From NCBI GenBank assembly GCA_902780235.1, contig CACZEL010000013.1:33442-97441 (forward strand): DNA of 64,000 bases. The letters run 5' to 3'. The notes under the pieces were generated by a model, which made no database searches, had not been told where the DNA came from, and saw only the letters and a program-made list of their open reading frames with translations. This DNA comes from an uncultured Bacteroidales bacterium. Its GTDB lineage: Bacteria; Bacteroidota; Bacteroidia; Bacteroidales; Paludibacteraceae. Shown piece after piece: positions 18,335-27,371 of this stretch (position 1 is the stretch's first letter; each line of letters starts with the position of its first letter). The position numbers were made by a program, and so were the translations under genes.

Positions 18335-19182
18335 TCCAATAGGTATTGGTTGTTCTTGTTCGGAAGTTCTACCAATGGGGTTTGTGGACGTTTGACTAAT
18401 TCGTTGATAGTCTTATTAAGCAGTGCGGAAAGTTGGTCAGCAACAATAGTTGAAAGATTGTCACGAAGAAGATAAAGAGCATACGTCAGAGATCCGCATT
18501 GTTTGCTATCAGAAAGACGATGCTGGCGATTACATTCATTGTCAGCACATGCGCTAATGCTTATCCATTCTATTGTGCGTTGTTCTTTGTACGGATGTTT
18601 GATGCCGTTTAGTTCAAACTTTGAATGAGCACCGCGTATTTCCGTCGGCTCCGTGATGTCACGCGTAGATGTTCCACTATGGCAAGCATCGGAAACGACT
18701 ATTATTATTCCATTGATTCCCACCTTCTGCCGTAATTGCTTCAACCAAGCATTTAACTGATCGTCAGTAATATGGTGCTCGCCATGATATTTCGGAGTTG
18801 GTTCTTGCAATGCGTCATACGCCACCCAAGCTTCGTCATAGCCATCTTCTTCATCGCCATCTAAATCCGTTATCTGCTGACCATGACCGGAGAAATGAAT
18901 ATATACGACATCGTTTGTTTGCGCAGAAGCAATCAATTTTTTGAAAGCCTCGCCAATAGCGTGACTGGTGGCTTGCTCATTCCGCAAAGTGTCGATATTG
19001 CCCGCCTTAAAACCGTTAGCCACAAGCATAGTCTTGGCAAAGACGATATCGCTGTCTCCATGAATAACAGGCCAGCCATAGTCCACATCAGGATATGCGC
19101 CAATACCTATAATTAGCGCGCGTCGTTCTGCGTTAACATAGAGTGAAAGCAGCAAAAACGATATGATTAGTCCGCGTTTCAT
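18331..19182 (-). CDS. Secreted caspase-family (peptidase C14, metacaspase-like) protease
   Basis: 283 residues with a short signal peptide ending near VNAE. The p20-like core has RRALIIGIGAYP, the His motif YIHFSGHGQQ (H100) and the Cys motif VVSDACHSGT (C167) with an Asp two residues before Cys, as in metacaspases with basic P1 preference. An acidic DLDGDEEDGYDE loop follows the His and may bind calcium (inference). Overlaps the anti-sigma gene and the CHAT gene by four bases each. A second cysteine protease of the same clan in one operon is notable. Confidence 0.9.
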   Translation of the reverse strand: MKRGLIISFLLLSLYVNAERRALIIGIGAYPDVDYGWPVIHGDSDIVFAKTMLVANGFKAGNIDTLRNEQATSHAIGEAFKKLIASAQTNDVVYIHFSGHGQQITDLDGDEEDGYDEAWVAYDALQEPTPKYHGEHHITDDQLNAWLKQLRQKVGINGIIIVVSDACHSGTSTRDITEPTEIRGAHSKFELNGIKHPYKEQRTIEWISISACADNECNRQHRLSDSKQCGSLTYALYLLRDNLSTIVADQLSALLNKTINELVKRPQTPLVELPNKNNQYLLE

Positions 19183-19862
19183 TTACCATGTTTGATAGTA
19201 TTGAGCAAATCTAAAGCCGATTGTTGATGAATACCTTGCATAGAAACTACTCCGTTTAGCAATCTTCTGGATCGATAGAGCTGATGCTGCTTAATAGCAC
19301 AAAGAGCTTGCAGATAGAGGATATCTTCTTTTTCCGACCAAGCCTGTCGGTTTTCGGAAGTAATATCTTTCTTATCTAACAAAACTTTCTCTAATATGGC
19401 ATCAGCTTGTTTGTAATCCCCTTTTTGCATATATTCATTCGCCTGCAAAATGATTTCTGCCGATTCCTCACAACCTTTGAGTTGAGAATAAGCATTCATC
19501 ATCTCTATAGCCGTTTCAGCATATATAGGTGAATCCCCTAATCCGGATAGACGTGACATCTGCGGACCAATGACAATCACTCCTACAAAGCACGCTGCGA
19601 CAGCAATAGAGGCAACACTCCGTAGCGTCCAGCGAACGACACGTTTATGATGGTCTTCTTTCTCCTTTTGGATACTCTCTTCCTCACCTTGAAGCATCTC
19701 CTTCAATGATCGGCGACGAATGGCCAATATGATTTCTTTTTGCAGTTCCATTTCATCTCTTAATGACGAATCATCTGCAGAAAGTAACCTTTCAAATTGC
19801 AATTTTTCATCTTCGGTCATCTGACCTGCAAGATATTTGTCTATTTGCTCTTGATTTGTCAT
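19179..19862 (-). CDS. Membrane anti-sigma-like protein with extracytoplasmic TPR-like domain
   Basis: 227 residues from MTNQEQIDKY. The N-terminal about 75 residues look like a cytoplasmic anti-sigma domain (DKYLAGQMTEDEKLQFERLL). One membrane helix follows (about 78-100, SVASIAVAACFVGVIVIG), then a C-terminal domain of about 125 residues with TPR-like helices (ANEYMQKGDYKQADAILEKV; LYLQALCAIKQHQLYRSRRLL). An upstream start at 19898 is less likely because it would overlap the sigma gene far more than the ATGA overlap seen here. Expected to hold the partner sigma factor at the membrane; the outer domain could be the target of the two proteases encoded downstream. Confidence 0.75.
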   Translation of the reverse strand: MTNQEQIDKYLAGQMTEDEKLQFERLLSADDSSLRDEMELQKEIILAIRRRSLKEMLQGEEESIQKEKEDHHKRVVRWTLRSVASIAVAACFVGVIVIGPQMSRLSGLGDSPIYAETAIEMMNAYSQLKGCEESAEIILQANEYMQKGDYKQADAILEKVLLDKKDITSENRQAWSEKEDILYLQALCAIKQHQLYRSRRLLNGVVSMQGIHQQSALDLLNTIKHGK

Positions 19863-20431
19863 GGCTTTTTCAATAAGGTTTTTAGTTTCTGCATACATTT
19901 GTACTTCTGCGTTTTAGCACTATCCGCACAACTATAATGGAGATTCCATGCAATTGTTTCCCAAGAATCCTCGTCCCAATAAAATGCCTTTAATAAAGGC
20001 GCACATGGTTTGCCCATTTTGTCCACCACCTCTCGGATGGCATCCCGTCTGTCTTGGCGGAATTGCATCTTTTCATCGGCATCGGCTCTATCCATTTCAT
20101 ACGCTTCTTGGGCTTTTGCAAAAATTTCTTCGTCATTAGGAATGTCTTCTCCATAACGACGATTTGTCTCTAACCAAACGCGTATTCCTATGCTGTTAAG
20201 ATAAGTTGAAAGAGAGGCTGTTAATGAAGTTTCCGTTAATTTTTCCCGTTCAATATTTTCCCATACTCGGCTTACGGACTCTTGGAACACCTCTGCTAAT
20301 AATTGCTGATTGAGAGAATGAAATTTGTTAGCAAGAAATGCCATAAATGACTCCCTATATTCGCGATAAAACAAGGAAATTGCCTTATTGTTTCTCGCGC
20401 GAAAAGCTTGTATGTATTCGGTATCAGTCAT
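19859..20431 (-). CDS. ECF-type RNA polymerase sigma factor
   Basis: 190 residues from MTDTEYIQAF. Region 2 is visible as NKAISLFYREYRESFMAFLANKF...QQLLAEVFQESVSRVWENI. Region 4 is LLKAFYWDEDSWETIAWNLHYSCADSAKTQKYKCMQKLKTLL, a helix-turn-helix in the right place but without the usual EIA phrase. The start at 20431 lies about 20 bases after the promoter; a longer ORF start at 20557 would be upstream of the promoter. First gene of the caspase/CHAT operon; likely autoregulating. A divergent ECF family. Confidence 0.85.
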   Translation of the reverse strand: MTDTEYIQAFRARNNKAISLFYREYRESFMAFLANKFHSLNQQLLAEVFQESVSRVWENIEREKLTETSLTASLSTYLNSIGIRVWLETNRRYGEDIPNDEEIFAKAQEAYEMDRADADEKMQFRQDRRDAIREVVDKMGKPCAPLLKAFYWDEDSWETIAWNLHYSCADSAKTQKYKCMQKLKTLLKKP

Positions 20432-20450
20432 TGAGGTATCTTTTGCGAGT

Positions 20451-20484
20451 GCAAAATTACAACTTTTTTCTGAATTATGCAAAT
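20451..20484 (-). promoter_or_regulatory. Promoter of the sigma/caspase/CHAT operon
   Basis: ATTTGCATA and TAATTTTGC on the minus strand, a housekeeping-type Bacteroidetes promoter; it decides the sigma-factor start at 20431. Confidence 0.75.
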
Positions 20485-20546
20485 AAATCTCTCTTTTTTC
20501 CAACATCCACAAAAAATCTGCATTTGGGATGCAGATTTTAAGATTT

Positions 20547-21477
20547 TTATTTGTCACTTTGTGAATCGTCCTCGCCTAATAAGCTGTTAGTTGAGCCAAA
20601 GAGAGATAACTGTCGTATGGCGCGATCATAGTCGGACTCTAATTGGTTCATCTCTCGCTGACGATAGATGGTGTATTCGTGTTCGGCTTTTTCTTGCGCT
20701 TGTTGATGGCTTATAGAACCGCTTCCTTCTAACAACGGGCGACGATTATTACTGAGAACCCGATCAAGTTCGTCTATCCACTCTTGCATGGTCATAGGAT
20801 GTTGCTCCATCGCTTGCAATTCCGCATAGTCGAAGAACTGAGACACCAACAGATTTAGTCGCTGGTGTATGTTGGTGTGCTGCATAGTGCATCTTGTTTT
20901 GCACCGTTGCAAAGAACTGACGTGTAATCTCGGCTTTCGGATCATAATCCACCGCAGTTGCATAGATGTCGGTCACTTGCTGATAGAGGTTGCGCTCACT
21001 ACTGCGAATATCACGGATACGCTGGAGTAATTCGCGGAAATAACGTCCTCCGTTACCTTTTAGCCGTTCGTCATCCAATGTGTAGCCTTTGATAATATAT
21101 TCATGGATGCGCTGCGTTGCCCACTGACGAAAACGCGTACCTTGCACAGAATGAACACGATAACCGACAGAAATGACGACATCAAGGTTGTAGAAAGCAA
21201 CTTCATGAGATTGCATTTTCCCTTCTATAGCCCCATGTTGAGTGGTTGTTCGGAAAAACCGAACTACCACATTGGAGTCCAATTCTCCTTCTTCGAAAAT
21301 GTGCTTAAGATGTTCACTAATAGTAGATTTTGCCTTACCAAAGAGGGCAACCATCTGCTCCTGAGTTACCCACACTGTCTCGTCTTGAAGAATGACATCA
21401 ATAGCGGCTTTGCCTTCTTCGGATTGATAGATAACAATCTCGCCTCTTGTGTCATTTGTAAGATCTTGTGTTTTCAT
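20547..21477 (-). pseudogene. rhuM: RhuM-family protein, frameshifted with internal deletion
   Basis: The 5' part (21477 to about 20880) encodes the RhuM N-terminus: GEIVIYQSEEGKAAIDVILQ, a wHTH segment WVTQEQMVALFGKAKSTISEH, and FRQWATQRIHEYIIKGYTLDDERLK. At KMHYAAHQHT the frame becomes nonsense, and the other frame continues with QRLNLLVSQFFDYAELQAME...HPMTMQEWIDELDRVL, the normal RhuM C-terminus. Relative to intact RhuM proteins roughly 40-45 residues between these parts are missing, so a deletion near 20880 shifted the frame. RhuM proteins are common in mobile and defence islands. A promoter remains at 21499-21532. Confidence 0.8.
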
Positions 21478-21498
21478 AAAAAGAATCTAATTGCGCTT

Positions 21499-21532
21499 GC
21501 AAAGGTACACAAAAAAAATGACATACGCAAAT
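21499..21532 (-). promoter_or_regulatory. Promoter of rhuM pseudogene
   Basis: ATTTGCGTA and TACCTTTGC on the minus strand, about 20 bases before the rhuM start. Confidence 0.7.
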
Positions 21533-21593
21533 TTGTATGCCATTTTTTGAAACTTAGTGATTGATTATGGTAAAAAAGCTACCATAACATCCG

Positions 21594-23660
21594 TTAGTTC
21601 CGGAAGTGGAGTTCGCCGTCGCGGAGCTCAACGATGACAGGTCGTTTGCTATCTACCTTACCGCCGATGATCTGTTTACTCAGCTCGTTAAGGACGAGGC
21701 GCTGGAGCGCTCTCTTGACAGGTCGTGCACCAAACTGCGGATCGTAGCCTTCTTTGGCGATATAGCGGATCGCGTCGTCCGTGACACGCAGGTCGATACC
21801 TTGCTCTTCGAGCATCTTGTGTACGCGGTTGACTTGCAGACCGACCACGGCTTTGATGTCCTCTTCGCTCAACTCACCGAAATGGATGATCTCGTCGATA
21901 CGGTTGATGAACTCGGGTCGAACCTGTGCGCGGAGTTGCTCCTCCGTGAGGTTGGAAGTCATGATGATAAGGGTGTTCTTGAAGTTCACCACGCGTCCTT
22001 TGTTATCCGTCAGACGTCCGTCATCGAGCACTTGGAGCAGGACGTTGAACACATCCGGATGCGCTTTCTCGATCTCATCGAACAGCACAACGGAGTAGGG
22101 TTTGCGTCGGATGGCTTCAGTTAACTGACCGCCTTCATCGTATCCTACGTATCCCGGAGGCGCACCGATGAGTCGGGTGGCACTGAATTTCTCTTGGTAC
22201 TCACTCATATCGATACGCGTGATCATGTTCTCGTCGTCGAAGAGGTAGTCCGCCAGTGCTTTTGCCAACTCGGTCTTACCGACACCGGTCGTACCGAGGA
22301 AGATGAAACTACCGATCGGTCGTTTGGGGTCTTGCAGACCTGCACGGCTTCTGCGGATCGCATCGCTGACAGCTTCGATTGCTTCGTTCTGACCGATGAT
22401 CCGTTTGTGCAGTTCTTCTTCGAGGTGCAGTAACTTATCGCGCTCCGATTGCATCATTTTCGCTACCGGAATACCGGTCCAACGCGCTACTACTTCGGCG
22501 ATATCATCTTCATCGACTTCCTCTTTGATGAGTGCTTCGTTGCTGATGGCATGGAGCGAGTCCTGTGCCGCTTTGATGTTCGCTTCGGCGGCAGGGATCT
22601 GACTGTAGCGTATCTCGGCTACCTTACCGTAGTCGCCTTCGCGTTCCGCTACTTCAGCCTGATGCTTCAGCGTCTCGATACGTGCTTTCTCATTCTGGAT
22701 GGTAGCGACATAGCCTTTCTCTTTGTTCCAGCGCGCATTGAGCTCTTCGGATTTGGCTTTGAGATCCTTGAGTTGTTTCTCTATCTCGCCCAACTTGGCT
22801 TCGTTCTTATCGCGTTTGATGGCCTCGCGCTCGATCTCGAGTTGTTTGATCTGCCGGTCTAAGGTATCGATCTCTTCGGGTTTGGAATCCACTTCGAGAC
22901 GTAACTTAGCCGCTGCCTCATCGACCAGGTCGATCGCTTTGTCCGGCAAGAACCGGTCGGTGATATACCGTGCACTCAGCGTCACGGCCGCAATGATCGC
23001 GTCATCCTTGATACGCACCTTATGATGGGTCTCATAGCGCTCTTTCAGACCACGTAGGATCGATATCGTCGCTGCCTCGTCCGGTTCATCGACCATCACT
23101 TTCTGGAAACGACGCTCCAAAGCCTTATCGGTCTCGAAATATTTTTGATATTCGTCGAGGGTAGTAGCACCGATCGCACGCAGGTCACCACGAGCCAACG
23201 CCGGTTTGAGGATGTTGGCTGCGTCCATCGCTCCGCTGGATTTACCGGCTCCTACGAGGGTATGGATCTCATCGATGAAGAGGATGATCTCGCCGGCAGC
23301 GGCCACGACCTCATTAACGACGCCTTTGAGTCGCTCTTCGAACTCACCTTGGTACTTCGCGCCGGCAATCAACGCACCCATATCCAGGGAGTAGATCTGT
23401 TTCTTCTTGAGGTTCTCCGGCACGTCTCCGCGCACGATACGATGCGCCAGACCTTCGGCGATAGCCGTCTTACCGACACCCGGTTCGCCGATGAGGATAG
23501 GATTGTTCTTCGTTCTACGGCTCAGTATCTGTAATACCCGCCGAATCTCGTCATCTCTACCGATGACGGGATCTAACTTGCCTTCTTTCGCCCGCTCACA
23601 GAGGTTGATGGCGAACTTCTTGAGGTTTTCGTTTTGTGTGTTGGAATTGTTAGGATTCAT
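21594..23660 (-). CDS. clpB: ClpB-type disaggregase lacking the N-terminal domain
   Basis: 688 residues against about 860 for normal ClpB. It starts just before NBD1: Walker A GEPGVGKT at 58-65 (near residue 206 in E. coli ClpB), so the Clp_N substrate-binding domain is absent. NBD1, the coiled-coil M domain ([20 protein letters not shown] to about [12 protein letters not shown]), and NBD2 ([39 protein letters not shown]) are present. In NBD2, TSNL runs to [11 protein letters not shown] in about 20 fewer residues than usual. No upstream in-frame Clp_N exists. With DnaK it would still be expected to thread aggregates. Confidence 0.9.
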   Translation of the reverse strand: MNPNNSNTQNENLKKFAINLCERAKEGKLDPVIGRDDEIRRVLQILSRRTKNNPILIGEPGVGKTAIAEGLAHRIVRGDVPENLKKKQIYSLDMGALIAGAKYQGEFEERLKGVVNEVVAAAGEIILFIDEIHTLVGAGKSSGAMDAANILKPALARGDLRAIGATTLDEYQKYFETDKALERRFQKVMVDEPDEAATISILRGLKERYETHHKVRIKDDAIIAAVTLSARYITDRFLPDKAIDLVDEAAAKLRLEVDSKPEEIDTLDRQIKQLEIEREAIKRDKNEAKLGEIEKQLKDLKAKSEELNARWNKEKGYVATIQNEKARIETLKHQAEVAEREGDYGKVAEIRYSQIPAAEANIKAAQDSLHAISNEALIKEEVDEDDIAEVVARWTGIPVAKMMQSERDKLLHLEEELHKRIIGQNEAIEAVSDAIRRSRAGLQDPKRPIGSFIFLGTTGVGKTELAKALADYLFDDENMITRIDMSEYQEKFSATRLIGAPPGYVGYDEGGQLTEAIRRKPYSVVLFDEIEKAHPDVFNVLLQVLDDGRLTDNKGRVVNFKNTLIIMTSNLTEEQLRAQVRPEFINRIDEIIHFGELSEEDIKAVVGLQVNRVHKMLEEQGIDLRVTDDAIRYIAKEGYDPQFGARPVKRALQRLVLNELSKQIIGGKVDSKRPVIVELRDGELHFRN

Positions 23661-23754
23661 AGTTATGTGTGTTTTAGTTATTAATTTCTACTTCAACACA
23701 CACAAACTATGTTCCAAACCTTGCTAAACTGACAAAATGGCAGTTCGTTGTCTC

Positions 23755-25560
23755 TTATGGCAGCGGCGTCAAAGGATAAACCACGTTGACGATTAAGATA
23801 TTTGCCGCCAAGATGATGAGGTTCATGATCAGACCTATCTTCAGGAAATCGCTGAACCGGTATCCACCCGGACCATAGACGAGCATGTGGGTCGGTGAAC
23901 CGATCGGCGTAGCAAAACTGCTGCTGACCGCGATCATCAGTGCGACCAGGAAGGGGAAAGGATCGTAGCCTAATCTCTCCGCTGCCTCGTACATGATGGG
24001 GAAGAACATCGCACCGGCTGCCGTATTCGAGATGAACTCCGTGATGAAGGTGGCGGCACAGCAGATAGCGGTCATCACCACGATCGGGTTCGTACCGCAT
24101 ACATCGAGGATCTCGGTTGCCAAGCGTTCGGCGATACCTGTCTTCTGGATCGCGATACCCAGTACGGCGCTGCAGGCGAAGATCATCATGATATCCCAGT
24201 TGACGGACCGCATGGCCTGTTCCGGCGTGCAGCAACGGAAGAGGAACATGGCGAATACCGCCAGGATTGCGCATTGCAGCAAGGGCATGACGTTGAAAGC
24301 CGACAAGGCCACCATGGCGATCATGATCGCACTCGAGACGAATGTACCCCAACCGATATTGGCGATCTCTTCCGATTCAAAGAAATGCAGATCCCGACTC
24401 ATCGCCTTCGTGTCGGTACGCAGCTCCTTCACGCTCTCCAACAGCAGCGTATCACCGGCTTTCAGTACCACCTCCCTCGGCGACTCTTCAATACGGCTGC
24501 CACGACGACTCACCGCCACTAAGGTCACCTGATGCTCTTTCTCAAAACCGTTCGTTCCCATCGTCGTATCAATCAAATGACTGCCGAAATTGATATACGC
24601 CGTTCGCAGCGTGTGCGTGCTCTTTGGTGCGTCCTCGTAATGGAAAACAGGATGATCGGCATTGACCAGACCATGCGATTTCTCCAGATCCAGCAGGTCG
24701 CCTATCTGACCCGCGTAGATCAGTCGGTCACCTCCCATCAGCGGTTCATCATCCGGTACTGGCGACAGGATCTTCTCGTCGTCGAAATGGCGTATCTCGA
24801 TAAGGCTACCGCCGTTCACTGTGTTCAGCCCCAACTCACCGATCGTCATGCCGATATGTTTGTTGTCCGAAGGAACGAGCATCTCTACCGTATAATCGCC
24901 CGTGCTCTCGAACGTCTCTTCCGGCGACTTGCGGTTCGGCAATAACTTACGCAGCGCGATGATACTCAGTACACCGACTGCCAAGCAGAACAAACCCGGT
25001 ATGGTCGTAGCGAGAATATTCATCGCCTCTCCTGTCTTCTCTTCGTACAGACCGCTGATGATCAGGTTCGGCGGCGTACCGATCAAGGTACATACACCGC
25101 CCATACCGGACGCGTAACTCAGCGGAATAAGCAGTTTGGACGGAGAGATACCGAGTTTCTTCGACCACATCTTCACGATGTTCACGAATAGCGCTACCAC
25201 CGTCGTATTGCTCAAGAACGAACTCAATGCCGCTACCGGCAGCATCAGACGAAGAACCGATTTCCAGTAGTTCTTCGGTGTACCCAAGAGGTGTTTCACG
25301 ATCCATTGTAGCACACCCGTATGCATCAGACCGGCGATCACGACAAACAGTACACCAATCACGGCTACCGAGGTCTGACTGATACCCGACAAAGCCTCTT
25401 TGGCATCCAACACGCCGGTGACATAGAGGACTCCTACTGCGGCAAGGAACACCACATCCGAACGGATCTTCGTGAACAGCAGCACGGTGAACATGGCGAA
25501 CACCGTCACAATGGTGATCCATGCATCTAAGCCAAAACCTAAAAATACAAATGAATCCAT
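23755..25560 (-). CDS. SLC13/DASS-family transporter with two RCK_C (TrkA-C) domains
   Basis: 601 residues. Membrane halves flank a soluble middle. The first half (to about 205) includes LPVAALSSFLSNTTVVALFVNIV and LLIPLSYASGMGGVCTLIGTPPNLI, the signature loop of the family. The middle (about 215-390) has two TrkA-C-like units (VPSDNKHIGMTIGELGL; NFGSHLIDTTMGTNGF). The second half ends with ITEFISNTAAGAMFFPI and SSSFATPIGSPTHMLVYGPG. Family members import sulfate or dicarboxylates with sodium; the version with TrkA-C domains is often a sulfate-type permease, but substrate is not certain. Thirteen bases upstream of the YggS-HAD gene's side, same strand. Confidence 0.9.
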   Translation of the reverse strand: MDSFVFLGFGLDAWITIVTVFAMFTVLLFTKIRSDVVFLAAVGVLYVTGVLDAKEALSGISQTSVAVIGVLFVVIAGLMHTGVLQWIVKHLLGTPKNYWKSVLRLMLPVAALSSFLSNTTVVALFVNIVKMWSKKLGISPSKLLIPLSYASGMGGVCTLIGTPPNLIISGLYEEKTGEAMNILATTIPGLFCLAVGVLSIIALRKLLPNRKSPEETFESTGDYTVEMLVPSDNKHIGMTIGELGLNTVNGGSLIEIRHFDDEKILSPVPDDEPLMGGDRLIYAGQIGDLLDLEKSHGLVNADHPVFHYEDAPKSTHTLRTAYINFGSHLIDTTMGTNGFEKEHQVTLVAVSRRGSRIEESPREVVLKAGDTLLLESVKELRTDTKAMSRDLHFFESEEIANIGWGTFVSSAIMIAMVALSAFNVMPLLQCAILAVFAMFLFRCCTPEQAMRSVNWDIMMIFACSAVLGIAIQKTGIAERLATEILDVCGTNPIVVMTAICCAATFITEFISNTAAGAMFFPIMYEAAERLGYDPFPFLVALMIAVSSSFATPIGSPTHMLVYGPGGYRFSDFLKIGLIMNLIILAANILIVNVVYPLTPLP

Positions 25561-25572
25561 ATCATTGATTTT

Positions 25573-26913
25573 CTAAACTATCTTTTGTAACCAATCCAGC
25601 AGTTCTGCCATCGAGTGGAAGATCCTGTCTGCACCTTCGGCAGCCAACTCTTCATCGGGCAAGGGACCCGTATTCACGGCAAAAGTATATAATCCGGCAG
25701 CTTTGGCAGCGCGTACACCCAAAGGTGCGTTCTCTACCACCGCACACTCCTCTTTCTTGAAGCCCGACCGCTCCCATGCTTTGAGGTAGGGTTCGGGATC
25801 GGGTTTGCCTTTCACGACATCGAACGAAGAGATGATACCCGTGAACACATTATCGAAGGTCTCATTGAGGGCGTTGATCAAGTTGCGTTGTCCTGAACCC
25901 GTCACCACCCAACACTGGATACCTTGTGCCCGCAGAAAATAGAGCACTTTGTCCACATTCGGAATGATCCCCGGAAAACCACCGGTCATCTCGGTGAAAT
26001 GAGCCGACTTGTCGGCATAGATGGCTTCGATCAGTTCGGGCGTAGCATCGGTACCGAACATCTGCTGATGATGCTCCTGGATGACACCCGTACTGGTGCG
26101 CCCTTCGTTGCGGTAACACTCCATCGGCGTATAAGGCAGCCCGTGCTTGGTCATCGCCCAGGCCCACGACTCCGCATGATAGGGCATCGAGTTATAGAGG
26201 ACACCGTCCTGATCGAAGAATACCGCTTTTAGCTTTTGGCTCTTGGCTGTTTGCCGCTCCCCAAAGATCGTACTGCCTATGCGTACCATAGTACTTCCAC
26301 ATGCAATAGCTATCTGATAATCATCGCTCATACCCATCGATAAGACCGCTTCGCTGTTAGATGTTAGACCGCCTTCGGCTGTTAGACCGCGAGCGATGCT
26401 CGCTGTTAGACTAAAGCATCTTCTTATCTCCTGCTCATCCTCCGTGTTGGTGGCCATGGCCATCAGTCCGCAAATACGGACATTGGATAAATTTGAAATT
26501 TGAGATTTGAAATTTGAAATCTCCGAAGGAGCAAAGCCTGTCTTGGTTTCCTCTTGAGCGACATGCACTTCCAATAGTACATCTTGCACGATCCCTTGTT
26601 TGGCGGCTTCATCGTTGATGGCTTGCAGCAGATGCACCGAATCGACGGACTGAATGAGGTACGGACGTAACTTAAGTAGGTCGCGCACCTTATTCGTCTG
26701 TAGATGTCCGATGAAATGCCAATGAATATCGGCAGGCAGTTGGGCTTGTTTCTGCTTCAGTTCTTGCACGCGGCTCTCTCCGAAATGCCGTTCGCCGGCT
26801 TCGTACGCTTCGCGTATGGCTTCGACGGGTTGGAACTTGCTCACGCACACGAGCGTTACGCCCGCAGGCACATGCGCGCGTACGTTCCTTATGTTATCGC
26901 GTATGGAACTCAC
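25573..26913 (-). CDS. Fusion: YggS-type PLP homeostasis protein + HAD phosphatase
   Basis: 446 residues from a GTG start two bases after the DUF4494 stop. Residues 1-220 are a YggS/PROSC PLP-binding protein: LVCVSKFQPV with PLP Lys26, RHFGESRVQE, HWHFIGHLQTNK and LSMGMSDDYQIAIACGSTMVRIGSTIFGER. Residues about 229-446 are a beta-phosphoglucomutase-like HAD: FFDQDGVLYNSMPYHAESW, CWVVTGSG, KGKPDPEPYL, VVENAPLGVRAAKAAG. The joint QTAKSQKLK is encoded by an intergenic-type repeat array. Two further array stretches lie inside the YggS part. In most relatives these are two proteins. An alternative is a sequencing or assembly error removing a stop, but the reading frame is intact throughout. Confidence 0.85.
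   Translation of the reverse strand: MSSIRDNIRNVRAHVPAGVTLVCVSKFQPVEAIREAYEAGERHFGESRVQELKQKQAQLPADIHWHFIGHLQTNKVRDLLKLRPYLIQSVDSVHLLQAINDEAAKQGIVQDVLLEVHVAQEETKTGFAPSEISNFKSQISNLSNVRICGLMAMATNTEDEQEIRRCFSLTASIARGLTAEGGLTSNSEAVLSMGMSDDYQIAIACGSTMVRIGSTIFGERQTAKSQKLKAVFFDQDGVLYNSMPYHAESWAWAMTKHGLPYTPMECYRNEGRTSTGVIQEHHQQMFGTDATPELIEAIYADKSAHFTEMTGGFPGIIPNVDKVLYFLRAQGIQCWVVTGSGQRNLINALNETFDNVFTGIISSFDVVKGKPDPEPYLKAWERSGFKKEECAVVENAPLGVRAAKAAGLYTFAVNTGPLPDEELAAEGADRIFHSMAELLDWLQKIV
26226..26255. repeat. Array at the YggS-HAD junction
   Basis: TTTAGCTTTTGGCTCTTGGCTG type units, the same word family as the intergenic array at 39298-39372; translated in frame as the linker QTAKSQKLK. Confidence 0.75.
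26352..26412. repeat. In-frame CTGTTAGA array inside yggS
   Basis: Four copies of (G)CTGTTAGA separated by CCGC-rich spacers encode FSLTASIARGLTAEGGLTSN, a stretch with no counterpart in normal YggS. Confidence 0.7.
26486..26523. repeat. In-frame ATTTGAA/GATTTGA array inside yggS
   Basis: Tandem AATTTGAA and GATTTGA words encode EISNFKSQISNLSN in the YggS part, replacing a short loop before VRICGLMAM. Confidence 0.75.
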
Positions 26914-26915
26914 GG

Positions 26916-27332
26916 TTATTGAACAGCGTTCAGAATATCGACTACCGGTGATTTAGCGATCGAGATGATCTCGCAGTCGTAGGACTGGAGGGCTTGCTTG
27001 AGGGCGAAGACCGCATCGTCCAGCATGTTCGCCTGAACGAGCACCGACACGTTCTTGCGCGTCTCTTTCTCGCCGTCGATGGTGATCATCTCTACGCGGG
27101 CTTTGTACCAGAAAGCGCCGCCTTCGTTGGGGAAGACTTCAAAATACTGGCTGCGTTTGCAGTTCTGCACCTCGCAGTCCCCGAAGATGAAAGGTTTGAT
27201 CTCAGTCAGCAAGCAGTTCTCTGCATCTGCAAAACTGACGGCTCCGTGAACCAGATATACTTCTTTTACTTTACCCGGGTTATCTTCGCCTGTCTGGCGA
27301 TCGTAATGTACTTTAATCTCGTGAAAAATCAT
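26916..27332 (-). CDS. DUF4494 family protein
   Basis: 138 residues matching the Bacteroidetes DUF4494 family by its pattern: IFHEIKVHYDRQTGEDNPGK, KEVYLVHGAVSFADAENCLL, FWYKARVEMITIDGEKETRK. No catalytic motif, signal or membrane segment. Function unknown. In Bacteroidales it is commonly found next to yggS, as here (two bases before the yggS start), which supports the annotation and a shared transcript. Confidence 0.85.
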   Translation of the reverse strand: MIFHEIKVHYDRQTGEDNPGKVKEVYLVHGAVSFADAENCLLTEIKPFIFGDCEVQNCKRSQYFEVFPNEGGAFWYKARVEMITIDGEKETRKNVSVLVQANMLDDAVFALKQALQSYDCEIISIAKSPVVDILNAVQ

Positions 27333-27371
27333 ATCATTTACTATTTAGTCATTTACCATTTTGTTATTTAG
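27333..27371. repeat. ATTTACC/ATTTAGT array between genes
   Basis: Spacer between the phosphodiesterase-like stop and the DUF4494 start consists of TAAATGA / TAAATAG / TAACAAAATGG words on the minus strand; it contains both the TAA stop and leads into the ATG. Confidence 0.75.
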
